Positions 1 to 7,033 of a stretch of DNA of 27,067 bases are shown here, piece after piece. Position 1 is the stretch's first letter, and the number at the start of each line of letters is the position of its first letter. Both the position numbers and the translations under genes were made by a program. The notes beneath the pieces were generated by a model. It saw only the letters and a list, made by a program, of their open reading frames with translations, was not told the origin of the DNA and did no database searches. The stretch comes from an uncultured Clostridia bacterium (lineage in GTDB: Bacteria > Bacillota > Clostridia > UBA1381): assembly GCA_934462945.1 (NCBI GenBank), contig CAKSJF010000030.1, positions 1 through 27,067 on the forward strand. The letters are read 5' to 3'.

Positions 1-52
1 CAACAGACGTATTTGTAATTTTATCAAAATAACCGTATCTCAGATACAAAGA

Positions 53-90
53 AACTGCACAGGGTTCAAAACACCCTGTGCAGTTTTTTT
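53..90. terminator. Hairpin terminator, probably bidirectional
   Basis: ACTGCACAGGGT and ACCCTGTGCAGT form a 12-bp stem around a short A-rich loop. On the plus strand seven T follow directly, a classic intrinsic terminator. On the minus strand the stem is followed by TTTCTTTG, a weaker T tract, so it can also end transcripts leaving ispF. This suggests a plus-strand gene lies just left of the window and converges on ispF. Confidence 0.85.
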
Positions 91-101
91 GTATTACGCA
101 T

Positions 102-578
102 TTATTTTGATTCATTCAACAGCACAACAGCCATTGCCGAGATACCCTCTCCCCTGCCCTCAAAGCCGAGCTTTTCGGTGGTAGTTCCTTTCACGTTCAC
201 GTGAGATTTTGAAATGTTTAAAACCTTTGCGACATTTTCCTCCATCTCATCAATATAGGGAAGAATTTTTGGGCGCTGGCAAATGATTGTCACGTCTGCA
301 TTGCCAACTGTAAAGCCAGCCTCTGAAATCACGCGGTATACCTCCTCTAAGAGGAGCATACTGCTGATATTTTTATATTTCGGGTCGGTGTCCGGAAAAA
401 AGCGTCCGATATCACCCAAGCCTGCCGCGCCCAAAAGTGCGTCGGATAGGGCATGCAAAGCAACATCCGCATCCGAATGCCCCAAAAGTCCAAGCTCATA
501 CGGAATTTTAACACCGCAGAGGTACAAATCCCGCTCCGGCACAAGCCGGTGTACATCATAGCCCTGTCCGATTCTCAT
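102..578 (-). CDS. ispF: 2-C-methyl-D-erythritol 2,4-cyclodiphosphate synthase
   Basis: IspF makes the cyclodiphosphate ring in the MEP pathway to isopentenyl diphosphate; it is a cytoplasmic zinc-dependent trimer. The 158-residue length is normal for the family. The N-terminal YDVH places the metal ligands Asp8 and His10, followed by the HSDADVALHALSDALLGAAG block with the third ligand His, then FFPDTDP and the C-terminal TTEKLGFEGRGEGISA signature. The start has a GGAGG eight bases upstream. Its ATG overlaps the ispD stop in an ATGA arrangement, so translation of the two successive pathway enzymes is probably coupled. It is the last gene of the carD-ispD-ispF run, ahead of the hairpin at 53-90. 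Confidence 0.97.
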   Translation of the reverse strand: MRIGQGYDVHRLVPERDLYLCGVKIPYELGLLGHSDADVALHALSDALLGAAGLGDIGRFFPDTDPKYKNISSMLLLEEVYRVISEAGFTVGNADVTIICQRPKILPYIDEMEENVAKVLNISKSHVNVKGTTTEKLGFEGRGEGISAMAVVLLNESK

Positions 579-1243
579 ACTTTTTTCCTCCGTTTTAAAA
601 TGTTTTCTGCAATCACAAGATCCTCCGGGGTGGTCAGTTTCAGATTTTCATAACTGCCGATAACAAATTTTACCGGAATCTGCAAAAGCTCCATATATCC
701 GCATTCATCTGTTGGTTTCTTGTCCGGAAACTTTTGATATGCTTTTAATAACAGTTCTTTCTCAAAGCCTTGCGGCGTCTGAATCTGAATCATTTTTTCC
801 CGGTCGAGCGTGGTTCGGATCATGCCGTCCGGATCAAGCTTTTTGACCGTGTCCTTGCAGATTACGCCAACCGCTGCTGCACGGTGCATTTTTGTCTCTG
901 CAATCACCTGCCGGATCATAGGCTCTGCAATCAGCGGTCTTGCGCCATCATGCACCATCACATAGTCTCCCTTTGCCGCCAAAACCCCGTTTTTCACAGA
1001 ATCGGCACGTGTCGCACCGCCGCAGACAAACCGGATATCCGGAACATTGGAAAAAAGCGCTTTGCCCTTTTCTATTTCGCCTTCGCTCATGACAATCAAA
1101 AGCTCGTCCACCTCCGGGCAATTCAAAAATACCGAAACAGTCTGCTCCAATACCGTTTTCCCATCCAACATCATAAAAATTTTGTTGTACCCTGCGCCCA
1201 TCCGTATTCCCGAACCGGCGGCAACAATCACTGCACTAACCAT
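575..1243 (-). CDS. ispD: 2-C-methyl-D-erythritol 4-phosphate cytidylyltransferase
   Basis: IspD transfers CMP from CTP to MEP in the isoprenoid pathway. The N-terminal AAGSGIRMG is the nucleotide-binding loop. VHDGARPL and TPQGF follow, and DECGYMELL lies near the C terminus; all are typical. The protein is 222 residues from the ATG at 1243, which has AGGAG seven bases upstream. The frame stays open back to an ATG at 1399, but those 52 codons are the translation of a dispersed repeat (1281-1400) and have no family match, so the short start is preferred. The gene overlaps ispF by four bases. The upstream repeat separates it from carD and may reduce read-through. Confidence 0.96.
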   Translation of the reverse strand: MVSAVIVAAGSGIRMGAGYNKIFMMLDGKTVLEQTVSVFLNCPEVDELLIVMSEGEIEKGKALFSNVPDIRFVCGGATRADSVKNGVLAAKGDYVMVHDGARPLIAEPMIRQVIAETKMHRAAAVGVICKDTVKKLDPDGMIRTTLDREKMIQIQTPQGFEKELLLKAYQKFPDKKPTDECGYMELLQIPVKFVIGSYENLKLTTPEDLVIAENILKRRKKV

Positions 1244-1280
1244 TTTCTTCTCCTGATAAAGGGATGCAAAAAAACACATC

Positions 1281-1400
1281 AAACGCGCCCGGCGGCGTAC
1301 CTGCGTACTCCAAGCGGCGCGTTTGGTGCAAAGTTCAAGGGTAGCTGAAAATTTGCAAAATGCGTTAGTCCCTGAATATTCTGTGCCCTTTTTTGACATC
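1281..1400 (-). repeat. Dispersed intergenic element, copy 1
   Basis: Read on the minus strand this 120-nt stretch begins GATGTCAAAAAAGGGCACAG, continues TTCAGGGACTAAC, then CTTGAAC and CACCAAACGCGCCGCT, and ends in an imperfect GC-rich stem-loop closing with GGGCGCGTTT. The same ordered blocks recur at 25545-25643 with about 20 bases fewer in the middle. It starts 11 bases after the carD stop, in the sense direction. After the stem a run of seven T (about 1266-1273 on the plus strand as A) could let it act as a partial terminator between carD and ispD. No transposase or tRNA-like features are seen. Confidence 0.8.
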
Positions 1401-1411
1401 CCCTATGTATT

Positions 1412-1897
1412 TTAAAATAATTCTTCCACTGTATCTGTGATGATATTCTCAATATCGCTTTTTCCGGCAACACTCGACAAAACTAACTCACTCACCATAA
1501 TCTGCTTGGCATTATTCAGCATCTTCCGTTCACTGGTGGAAAGTCCCTTTGCCTTTTCCCGGTACATCAAGTCTTTCACAACATCTCCGACCTGGTAAAT
1601 ATCCCCGGATCGGATTTTCTGCATATTATCCCTGTGCCGTTTGTTCCAGTTACTGTCCTCTAAGACAGCATGTGCGCGAAAAGCCTCCAGCACATGCCTT
1701 GCCTCCTCCTTGCTGATCACAAAGCGGACGCCGATATTCTCACAGGTATCCATCGGGATCATCGCTTTCATCTCACCGGCAGGCATTTTCATAATATAGT
1801 AAATCTTTTTTTGTCCGAGAACCTCATGTTCCTCAATCGATTCAATCACACCTGCTCCGTGCATCGGATATACAACCTTATCCCCAATATGATACAT
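1412..1897 (-). CDS. carD: CarD/CdnL-family RNA polymerase-binding regulator
   Basis: Proteins of this family bind the RNA polymerase beta subunit and stabilise or tune open promoter complexes. The N-terminal half, from GDKVVYPMHGAGVIESIEEH through KIYYIMKMP to AMIPMD, is the RNA-polymerase-interacting domain also found in Mfd. The C-terminal half is helical (RMLNNAKQIMVSEL) as in CdnL. The chosen ATG at 1897 gives 161 residues and has AAGGAG ten bases upstream. The frame is open to 1975, but that start would lie inside the promoter at 1947-1975. It is first in a likely operon with ispD and ispF, a neighbourhood common in Clostridia. The symbol is a family name; the exact orthology to mycobacterial CarD is not established. 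Confidence 0.9.
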   Translation of the reverse strand: MYHIGDKVVYPMHGAGVIESIEEHEVLGQKKIYYIMKMPAGEMKAMIPMDTCENIGVRFVISKEEARHVLEAFRAHAVLEDSNWNKRHRDNMQKIRSGDIYQVGDVVKDLMYREKAKGLSTSERKMLNNAKQIMVSELVLSSVAGKSDIENIITDTVEELF

Positions 1898-1946
1898 AAT
1901 TCTGATACTCCTTGTGAAAACCTCACGGTTTTCCATTCTTACTTTC

Positions 1947-1975
1947 ATTTTAGCACATAATTCGTCTTTTGTCAA
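1947..1975 (-). promoter_or_regulatory. SigA-type promoter of carD-ispD-ispF
   Basis: On the minus strand TTGACA (1970-1975) is followed after exactly 17 bases by TAAAAT (1947-1952). The predicted start of transcription is near 1940, leaving about 40 bases of leader before the carD ATG. Confidence 0.85.
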
Positions 1976-1989
1976 AGTCTTTTTCCAAA

Positions 1990-2985
1990 TTAAGAAATTG
2001 TGTCTAAAATTTCACTGTTTTTTTCAACAGATATACCATACTCCAAAATCCAGTCCTGCATTTTCTGCGCCAGCACCTCACCGGCTGCAAGCTCTGTCAG
2101 CTGTGAGGTCATCACCTCCGGTGTCAGGGCAAGACGTTTAATAATATGATAACCAAAATCACTCTTGACAAAACCGATCTCATCGATTCCTAAAGAATTG
2201 GTGCAATCCCAAAATTCCTGCACCATATCCCCTTCTTTGAAAACATATCCGTCCGGATTCGTTTTAGAGCCGGGATCTTCGGAATATTCCGAAACCAAAG
2301 CGTCAAAATCTGCGCCGGACTGCGCCTGCTTGAAAAGCTGCTCCGCTTTTGCTTTTGCTGCCGCCTGCTCCTCTGCGGACAAATCCTGGCGCGTATTCAT
2401 ATCCTTTGTCAGAATCAAAACATGCTTTGCGCGAAGATAGGTTTCCTCTAAAGATTCCTTGTTTTCCTCAAAATAGCTTTTGCAGGTGTCCTCGGTCACA
2501 TCCTCATTGGTGACCTTTTCTAAAAGCTTATTGCTATAGATGGCAGAATCGCAAAGCATATTGATAAAGCTCTCATTCAATCCGCTGTCCGCAAGAAAAT
2601 TCTTGTAGCCGTCCGCACCGGAAAACTGAGCCTGAAACTGCCCTTTCATTTTCTTGCTTTGCTCCTTTTCCGAATCGGAAAGCTTGCCGAAGATCTTTTT
2701 TCCCACCTCGACATAGGCAACATTATCAATTGCAGTCTGAATGGAACGCTCCCTTGCTAAAACGATTGCCTTTGTTCCCTCGATTTCCTTGGTTTCCCAG
2801 TCCTCGTCGCTGCTTAATTCCGTTCCCTCCATCTGCTTTTTCACGCTGTCTAAATAAAAGCGTACCTCCGGCACTGTAATCTTCGTTTTTCCGACCACAG
2901 CCGCCGTCTCCCCCGTCTCTCCGCAGCCGGAAAGCAGGAATATCAATGTTAAAATGACTGTCAAAATCTTTTTCATGCTTTTCAC
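1990..2985 (-). CDS. PrsA-type foldase lipoprotein (parvulin peptidyl-prolyl isomerase)
   Basis: This is an extracellular, membrane-anchored folding factor for exported proteins. The N terminus is a short basic segment and hydrophobic core ending in the lipobox LLSGC (Cys near residue 22), predicting lipid attachment. A helical SurA_N-like region follows. Residues about 185-285 form a PpiC/parvulin domain with LRAKHVLI, the FDALVSEYSEDPGSK block and DFGYHIIK. The start is uncertain: AAGGAG sits 2 bases before the ATG at 2988, 5 bases before the in-frame GTG at 2985 and 14 bases before the ATG at 2976; the GTG has the best spacing. It follows mfd and has its own promoter at 3014-3042. The common pairing mfd-prsA supports the call. 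Confidence 0.88.
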   Translation of the reverse strand: MKSMKKILTVILTLIFLLSGCGETGETAAVVGKTKITVPEVRFYLDSVKKQMEGTELSSDEDWETKEIEGTKAIVLARERSIQTAIDNVAYVEVGKKIFGKLSDSEKEQSKKMKGQFQAQFSGADGYKNFLADSGLNESFINMLCDSAIYSNKLLEKVTNEDVTEDTCKSYFEENKESLEETYLRAKHVLILTKDMNTRQDLSAEEQAAAKAKAEQLFKQAQSGADFDALVSEYSEDPGSKTNPDGYVFKEGDMVQEFWDCTNSLGIDEIGFVKSDFGYHIIKRLALTPEVMTSQLTELAAGEVLAQKMQDWILEYGISVEKNSEILDTIS

Positions 2986-3013
2986 CATCGCTCCTTCTAA
3001 TATCGTCTCTTTT

Positions 3014-3042
3014 ATTATACATTATTTTTTTTCATTCTTCAA
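3014..3042 (-). promoter_or_regulatory. Internal promoter for prsA inside the end of mfd
   Basis: TTGAAG (3037-3042) and TATAAT (3014-3019) on the minus strand are separated by exactly 17 bases. The -35 box lies in the last codons of mfd. This would let the foldase be made independently of the long upstream operon. The -10 matches consensus fully; the -35 matches four of six. Confidence 0.65.
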
Positions 3043-6000
3043 TTCCTTAAGCGATTGTAATAAAAATTTAATATTAGAAAGACTCCGATCCTTTCCGATA
3101 AAGCTGATCTGCGGAATTTTTGACGCGGAAATTTTAATTTGGTTTGTAAATTTCTGCACCAGTCCCATCACCGTGTCTGCATCCAGCTGTCCTTCTAAAA
3201 ATGTCATCCGTAATAGACTTCCTGTGTCCTTTAGCTCTGTAATCCCGCACTGATGTGCCAGGAATTTGACCTCTGCCACGGCAATCAGACTTTTTACCAC
3301 ACGCGGAAGATCTCCAAACCGGTCGATCAGCTCGTCTGTCACCTCGGAAATTGCCTCCTCCGAATCAATCGCGGCAATCTTTTTGTAAACCTCAATCCGC
3401 TGATTGTGATCCTTAATATACCGTTCCGGAATATAGGCATTCACCGGCAGATCAATCACCGTATCAAAGGCGGTTTCTCCCTTTCCGATTTCCTCGTCCA
3501 CGCTTTCCCGGAGCAGTTTACAGTATAGGTCATAGCCGACAGAATCCATATGTCCGTGCTGCTGTGCACCTAAAAGATCTCCTGCACCGCGAATTTCCAG
3601 ATCGCGCATGGCAATCTTAAAGCCTGATCCGAACTCTGTAAACTCCCGGATTGCATGCAGCCGCTTTTCCGCCACCTCGGATAATACCTTATCCTTTTTA
3701 TAGGTAAAATACGCAAATGCAGTCCGGTTTGACCGTCCGACCCGTCCGCGCAGCTGATAGAGCTGCGATAATCCCATCCGGTCGGCATTGTCAATAATCA
3801 TCGTGTTTGCGTTCGGAATGTCCAGTCCGGTTTCAATAATCGTGGTGCAGACTAAAATGTCGGTCTGTCCGTTCACCATGTCGTACATGATGTCCTCCAG
3901 CTCCTCCTCGTTCATTCTGCCATGTCCCACCGAAACATTTGCCTCCGGAATCATTTTTTTGATCCACTCTGCCGTGTGATAAATACCCTGAATCCGATTA
4001 TGCAGATAGAACACCTGTCCGCCGCGTGCAAGCTCCTTTTTCATCGCATCGGCAAGCACCTCCGGATCGTGTTCCAAAACATAAGTCTCAACCGGATGCC
4101 GGTTGTCCGGCGGTGTTTCCAGAAGGCTCATATCCCGGATATGAATCATAGACATGTGCAGCGTCCGGGGAATCGGCGTTGCCGTCATAGAGAGAACATC
4201 CACATCTTTTTTTAATTCCTTTAACCGCTCCTTTGCCGCAACACCGAACCGCTGTTCCTCATCGATAATCAAAAATCCTAAATCCTTAAACTCAACATCT
4301 TTTTGCAGCAGACGGTGTGTTCCGATCAAAATATCAATTTCTCCATCCTTTAGTTTTTTTAAAATTTTCTTCTGCTGTGCCGGGGTACGGAAACGGGATA
4401 ACATCTCAATCCGGATCGGAAAGTTTTGCATCCGCTGACAAAAGTTATCGTACTGCTGCATGGCAAGAATCGTGGTCGGGCAAAGATATGCCACCTGCTT
4501 GGAATCCATCACCGCTTTAAAAGCGGCACGGAGCGCCACCTCAGTTTTTCCGTATCCGACATCTCCGCACAAAAGCCGGTCCATCGGACGCGGACGCTCC
4601 ATATCCTGTTTCACTTCCTCAATGCTTTGCAGCTGATCGTCCGTTTCCTGATATAAAAAGGTGTCCTCAAAATCACGCTGCCAGGGGGTGTCGGGTGAAA
4701 ATGCATACCCTGCGGAACGCTCACGCGCCGCATAGAGCGCCACAAGCTGTTTTGCCATTTCTGCCGTTGCTGCTTTCACACGGCTTTTCGTTTTGCTCCA
4801 GTCTGTTCCGCCCAGGCGGTTCAGCTTGATCTTTTCACTGCCGACATACTTGGAAAGTAGATCCATCTGATCGACAGGGACATATAAAACGTCGCTCCCC
4901 TGATAGGAAATTTTCAGATAATCCTTGGTAACACCGCCAACGGTCATTTGATGGATTCCCAGGTACTGACCGATGCCATGTGCCTGATGCACCACATAGT
5001 CTCCGATATTTAAGTCGTTATAGGATTCAATCCGCTTTGCCTTATCAGCAGCACGGCGCTTTTTGCGCAGTTCAAAAATCTCCCGGTCGGAAATTAAGAC
5101 AAACGGGATCTCCGGATATTCAAAACCTTTTTTCGCATTTCCAACCGTAACGACCAAATCGCCCGGCAAAAACTCCGGATTCTCCGGGCAAAGCTTTGCC
5201 GAAAAGCCTTTATTATTCAAAAGTCCGCACAGGTTTTCCGCCCTGCCTTGGTTTGCTGTAAAAATCACCACTGCGGCATTTCGCTGCCGGTAGTCCTTTA
5301 AATCATCTAACAAATATTCAATTTTCCCGTGCAGGCTGACAGTGGTTTTTGTAGAAAAGGTTGCGACCGACCGATAGTGAAAATCAACGGTGGAATGATT
5401 GAGTCCGTTTAAGGAAATCAAGCGCATTTTTTCTGCGCGCGCCACAAAATCCTGGTAGGAAAGCCAGAATTCCAGATTGTCTAAATATAAAACACCGCGT
5501 TCAGCTAATGCGTGCAGCCGCTCTCCCTGCTCCCATTCCAATCCCTTTGCACGCTCATTTACGCGCTTTGGTTCAATCAGGAACAAATAATCTGCGGAGG
5601 ACAGATAATCCAGCACGGTCGGAACACATCCGTAAATCAGACTGACATACTTATCAATCGCCGCAAAGCTATTCTGCTCCCGGATCAGTTCCAGGTCGGA
5701 TAAGAGTGTTTCATATAGTTCTGCATCTGTATTTTTCTTGAATTCTGCAATTTTCTGAAGTTCCGAAAGCAGTCTTTTCTTTGTTTCTTCTCCAAACACT
5801 GCCTCCCGGCAGGCAAAGAGCGTAACCTCCTCTGTATTCTCCACAGAACGCTGCGTTTCCGGATCAAAGCTGCGGATGGAATCCACCTCATCATCAAAAA
5901 ACTCAATCCGAACCGGAAATTCTCCCATCGGCAGGAAAACATCTAAAATTCCTCCGCGTACCGAAAACTGTCCGCGCCCCTCAACTGCCGATTCACGCAC

Positions 6001-6462
6001 ATAGCCCATCCGCACAAGCTTTTGGGAAAGTTCTTCTAAATCCATTCTGCTCCCAACCCGGAGCGTGCAGCGTTCATTCAGATAAAACTCCTGCGGAATC
6101 GTGTAATCCAACACTGCCTCAATAGAGGCAACCAAAATTCCGCCGCAATCTGCGAACGCCGAAAGAGCCGCCAAACGCTCATGCTCCGTTTGCCGGCTTC
6201 TCGTTTCAATCCGTCCGAATACATATTCCTTCGACGGAAAATAATAAACATGCTCCTCATAATAGTGCAGTTCCTCTGAAAGCTGCTTTGCCTCCAGATC
6301 ATGACTGCAAACCACAAGCGACCGTTTGCCGCTCTTTTGCACCGTTTCAGAAATCAGCTGTGCCTGTGCCGATTCCACCACCCCGGCAACCGAAACCGGC
6401 GCCGGGTTTTTCTGAACAATCTGAAACGGCGGATAATTGGATAGTAAATCGGAAAAATTCAC
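3022..6462 (-). CDS. mfd: Transcription-repair coupling factor
   Basis: Mfd removes RNA polymerase stalled at DNA lesions and recruits UvrA. The 1146 residues are full length. In order: the UvrB-homology region (about 1-340, including GRGQFSVRGGILDVF near 162-176), the RNA-polymerase-interacting domain (about 481-545, starting YNDLNIGDYVVHQAHGIGQY), the translocase with Walker A GDVGYGKTE (633-641), DEEQ (734-737) and SMTATPIPRT, the second RecA-like lobe with ETGLDIPNANT and QLRGRVGRS, and the C-terminal TRCF domain. The start is a GTG at 6460-6462 with GGGAGG eight bases upstream. It lies 13 bases after pth, an order conserved in Firmicutes. Its polymerase-binding domain is homologous to that of the nearby carD product. 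Confidence 0.98.
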   Translation of the reverse strand: MNFSDLLSNYPPFQIVQKNPAPVSVAGVVESAQAQLISETVQKSGKRSLVVCSHDLEAKQLSEELHYYEEHVYYFPSKEYVFGRIETRSRQTEHERLAALSAFADCGGILVASIEAVLDYTIPQEFYLNERCTLRVGSRMDLEELSQKLVRMGYVRESAVEGRGQFSVRGGILDVFLPMGEFPVRIEFFDDEVDSIRSFDPETQRSVENTEEVTLFACREAVFGEETKKRLLSELQKIAEFKKNTDAELYETLLSDLELIREQNSFAAIDKYVSLIYGCVPTVLDYLSSADYLFLIEPKRVNERAKGLEWEQGERLHALAERGVLYLDNLEFWLSYQDFVARAEKMRLISLNGLNHSTVDFHYRSVATFSTKTTVSLHGKIEYLLDDLKDYRQRNAAVVIFTANQGRAENLCGLLNNKGFSAKLCPENPEFLPGDLVVTVGNAKKGFEYPEIPFVLISDREIFELRKKRRAADKAKRIESYNDLNIGDYVVHQAHGIGQYLGIHQMTVGGVTKDYLKISYQGSDVLYVPVDQMDLLSKYVGSEKIKLNRLGGTDWSKTKSRVKAATAEMAKQLVALYAARERSAGYAFSPDTPWQRDFEDTFLYQETDDQLQSIEEVKQDMERPRPMDRLLCGDVGYGKTEVALRAAFKAVMDSKQVAYLCPTTILAMQQYDNFCQRMQNFPIRIEMLSRFRTPAQQKKILKKLKDGEIDILIGTHRLLQKDVEFKDLGFLIIDEEQRFGVAAKERLKELKKDVDVLSMTATPIPRTLHMSMIHIRDMSLLETPPDNRHPVETYVLEHDPEVLADAMKKELARGGQVFYLHNRIQGIYHTAEWIKKMIPEANVSVGHGRMNEEELEDIMYDMVNGQTDILVCTTIIETGLDIPNANTMIIDNADRMGLSQLYQLRGRVGRSNRTAFAYFTYKKDKVLSEVAEKRLHAIREFTEFGSGFKIAMRDLEIRGAGDLLGAQQHGHMDSVGYDLYCKLLRESVDEEIGKGETAFDTVIDLPVNAYIPERYIKDHNQRIEVYKKIAAIDSEEAISEVTDELIDRFGDLPRVVKSLIAVAEVKFLAHQCGITELKDTGSLLRMTFLEGQLDADTVMGLVQKFTNQIKISASKIPQISFIGKDRSLSNIKFLLQSLKELKNEKK

Positions 6463-6475
6463 GGTCTTTTCCTCC

Positions 6476-7033
6476 CTAATTGTTGTACCGATTCATAGCC
6501 TGCTCCGCTCCGTCCCGGATAATGGTTTCCGCCGCTTTGACAGCGCGGATGATCGATTCCTCCAAAACCGGAATCTCATCCCGGCGAAATCTTCCCAAAA
6601 CATAGTCCACTAAAGCATCCTGCTCCGGCGCACCGACTCCGATTTTAATTCTCGGAAACTCGTCCGAATGCAGCTGATAGATAATCGATTTCAAACCGTT
6701 ATGTCCTCCGGCGCTGCCCTTTTTCCGGACGCGGACTCTCCCGGCAGCAAGCGAAATATCGTCATGAATAATGATGATATGCTCCGGCGGAATTTTATAA
6801 AACGCTGAAAATTCCCGGATGCTTTCTCCCGAAAGATTCATATAGGTCTGCGGCTTTATGAGAAAAACCTTTTCGCCGTCAATCAAAATTTCCTCATACA
6901 GCGCCTTAAATTTCAGCCGGTTAATTTTTTTATGATACTGATCTGCCATATAATCAATCGCTTCAAAGCCGATATTATGGCGCGTCATTTCGTATTCTTT
7001 CCCTGGGTTTCCCAGTCCTGCAATCAGATACAT
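6476..7033 (-). CDS. pth: Peptidyl-tRNA hydrolase
   Basis: Pth frees tRNAs from prematurely released peptidyl-tRNA in the cytoplasm. The N-terminal GLGNPGKEYEMTRHNIGF holds the substrate-binding Asn and catalytic His. KPQTYMNLSGES, IIIHDDISLAAGRVRVRKKG and SAGGHNGLKSI are the other family signatures. The length of 185 residues is normal. The ATG at 7033 begins with MYLIAGLGNPG; the frame is open further upstream but those codons overlap glmU in another frame. The glmU stop and pth start share one base (TAATG), so the genes are probably translationally coupled. Confidence 0.97.
   Translation of the reverse strand: MYLIAGLGNPGKEYEMTRHNIGFEAIDYMADQYHKKINRLKFKALYEEILIDGEKVFLIKPQTYMNLSGESIREFSAFYKIPPEHIIIIHDDISLAAGRVRVRKKGSAGGHNGLKSIIYQLHSDEFPRIKIGVGAPEQDALVDYVLGRFRRDEIPVLEESIIRAVKAAETIIRDGAEQAMNRYNN

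Noticed and set aside
770..1348. Plus-strand open frame of 192 codons opposite ispD
   Set aside because: It mirrors ispD and the repeat, with no family features, so it is treated as a shadow.
1244..1399. N-terminal extension of IspD by 52 residues
   Set aside because: The codons translate the dispersed repeat, IspD homologues begin at the VSAVIVAAGSG block, and the ATG at 1243 has a well-placed AGGAG.
1898..1975. Upstream start for the CarD-type protein
   Set aside because: It would overlap the -35/-10 promoter; the ATG at 1897 has AAGGAG and matches the family N terminus.
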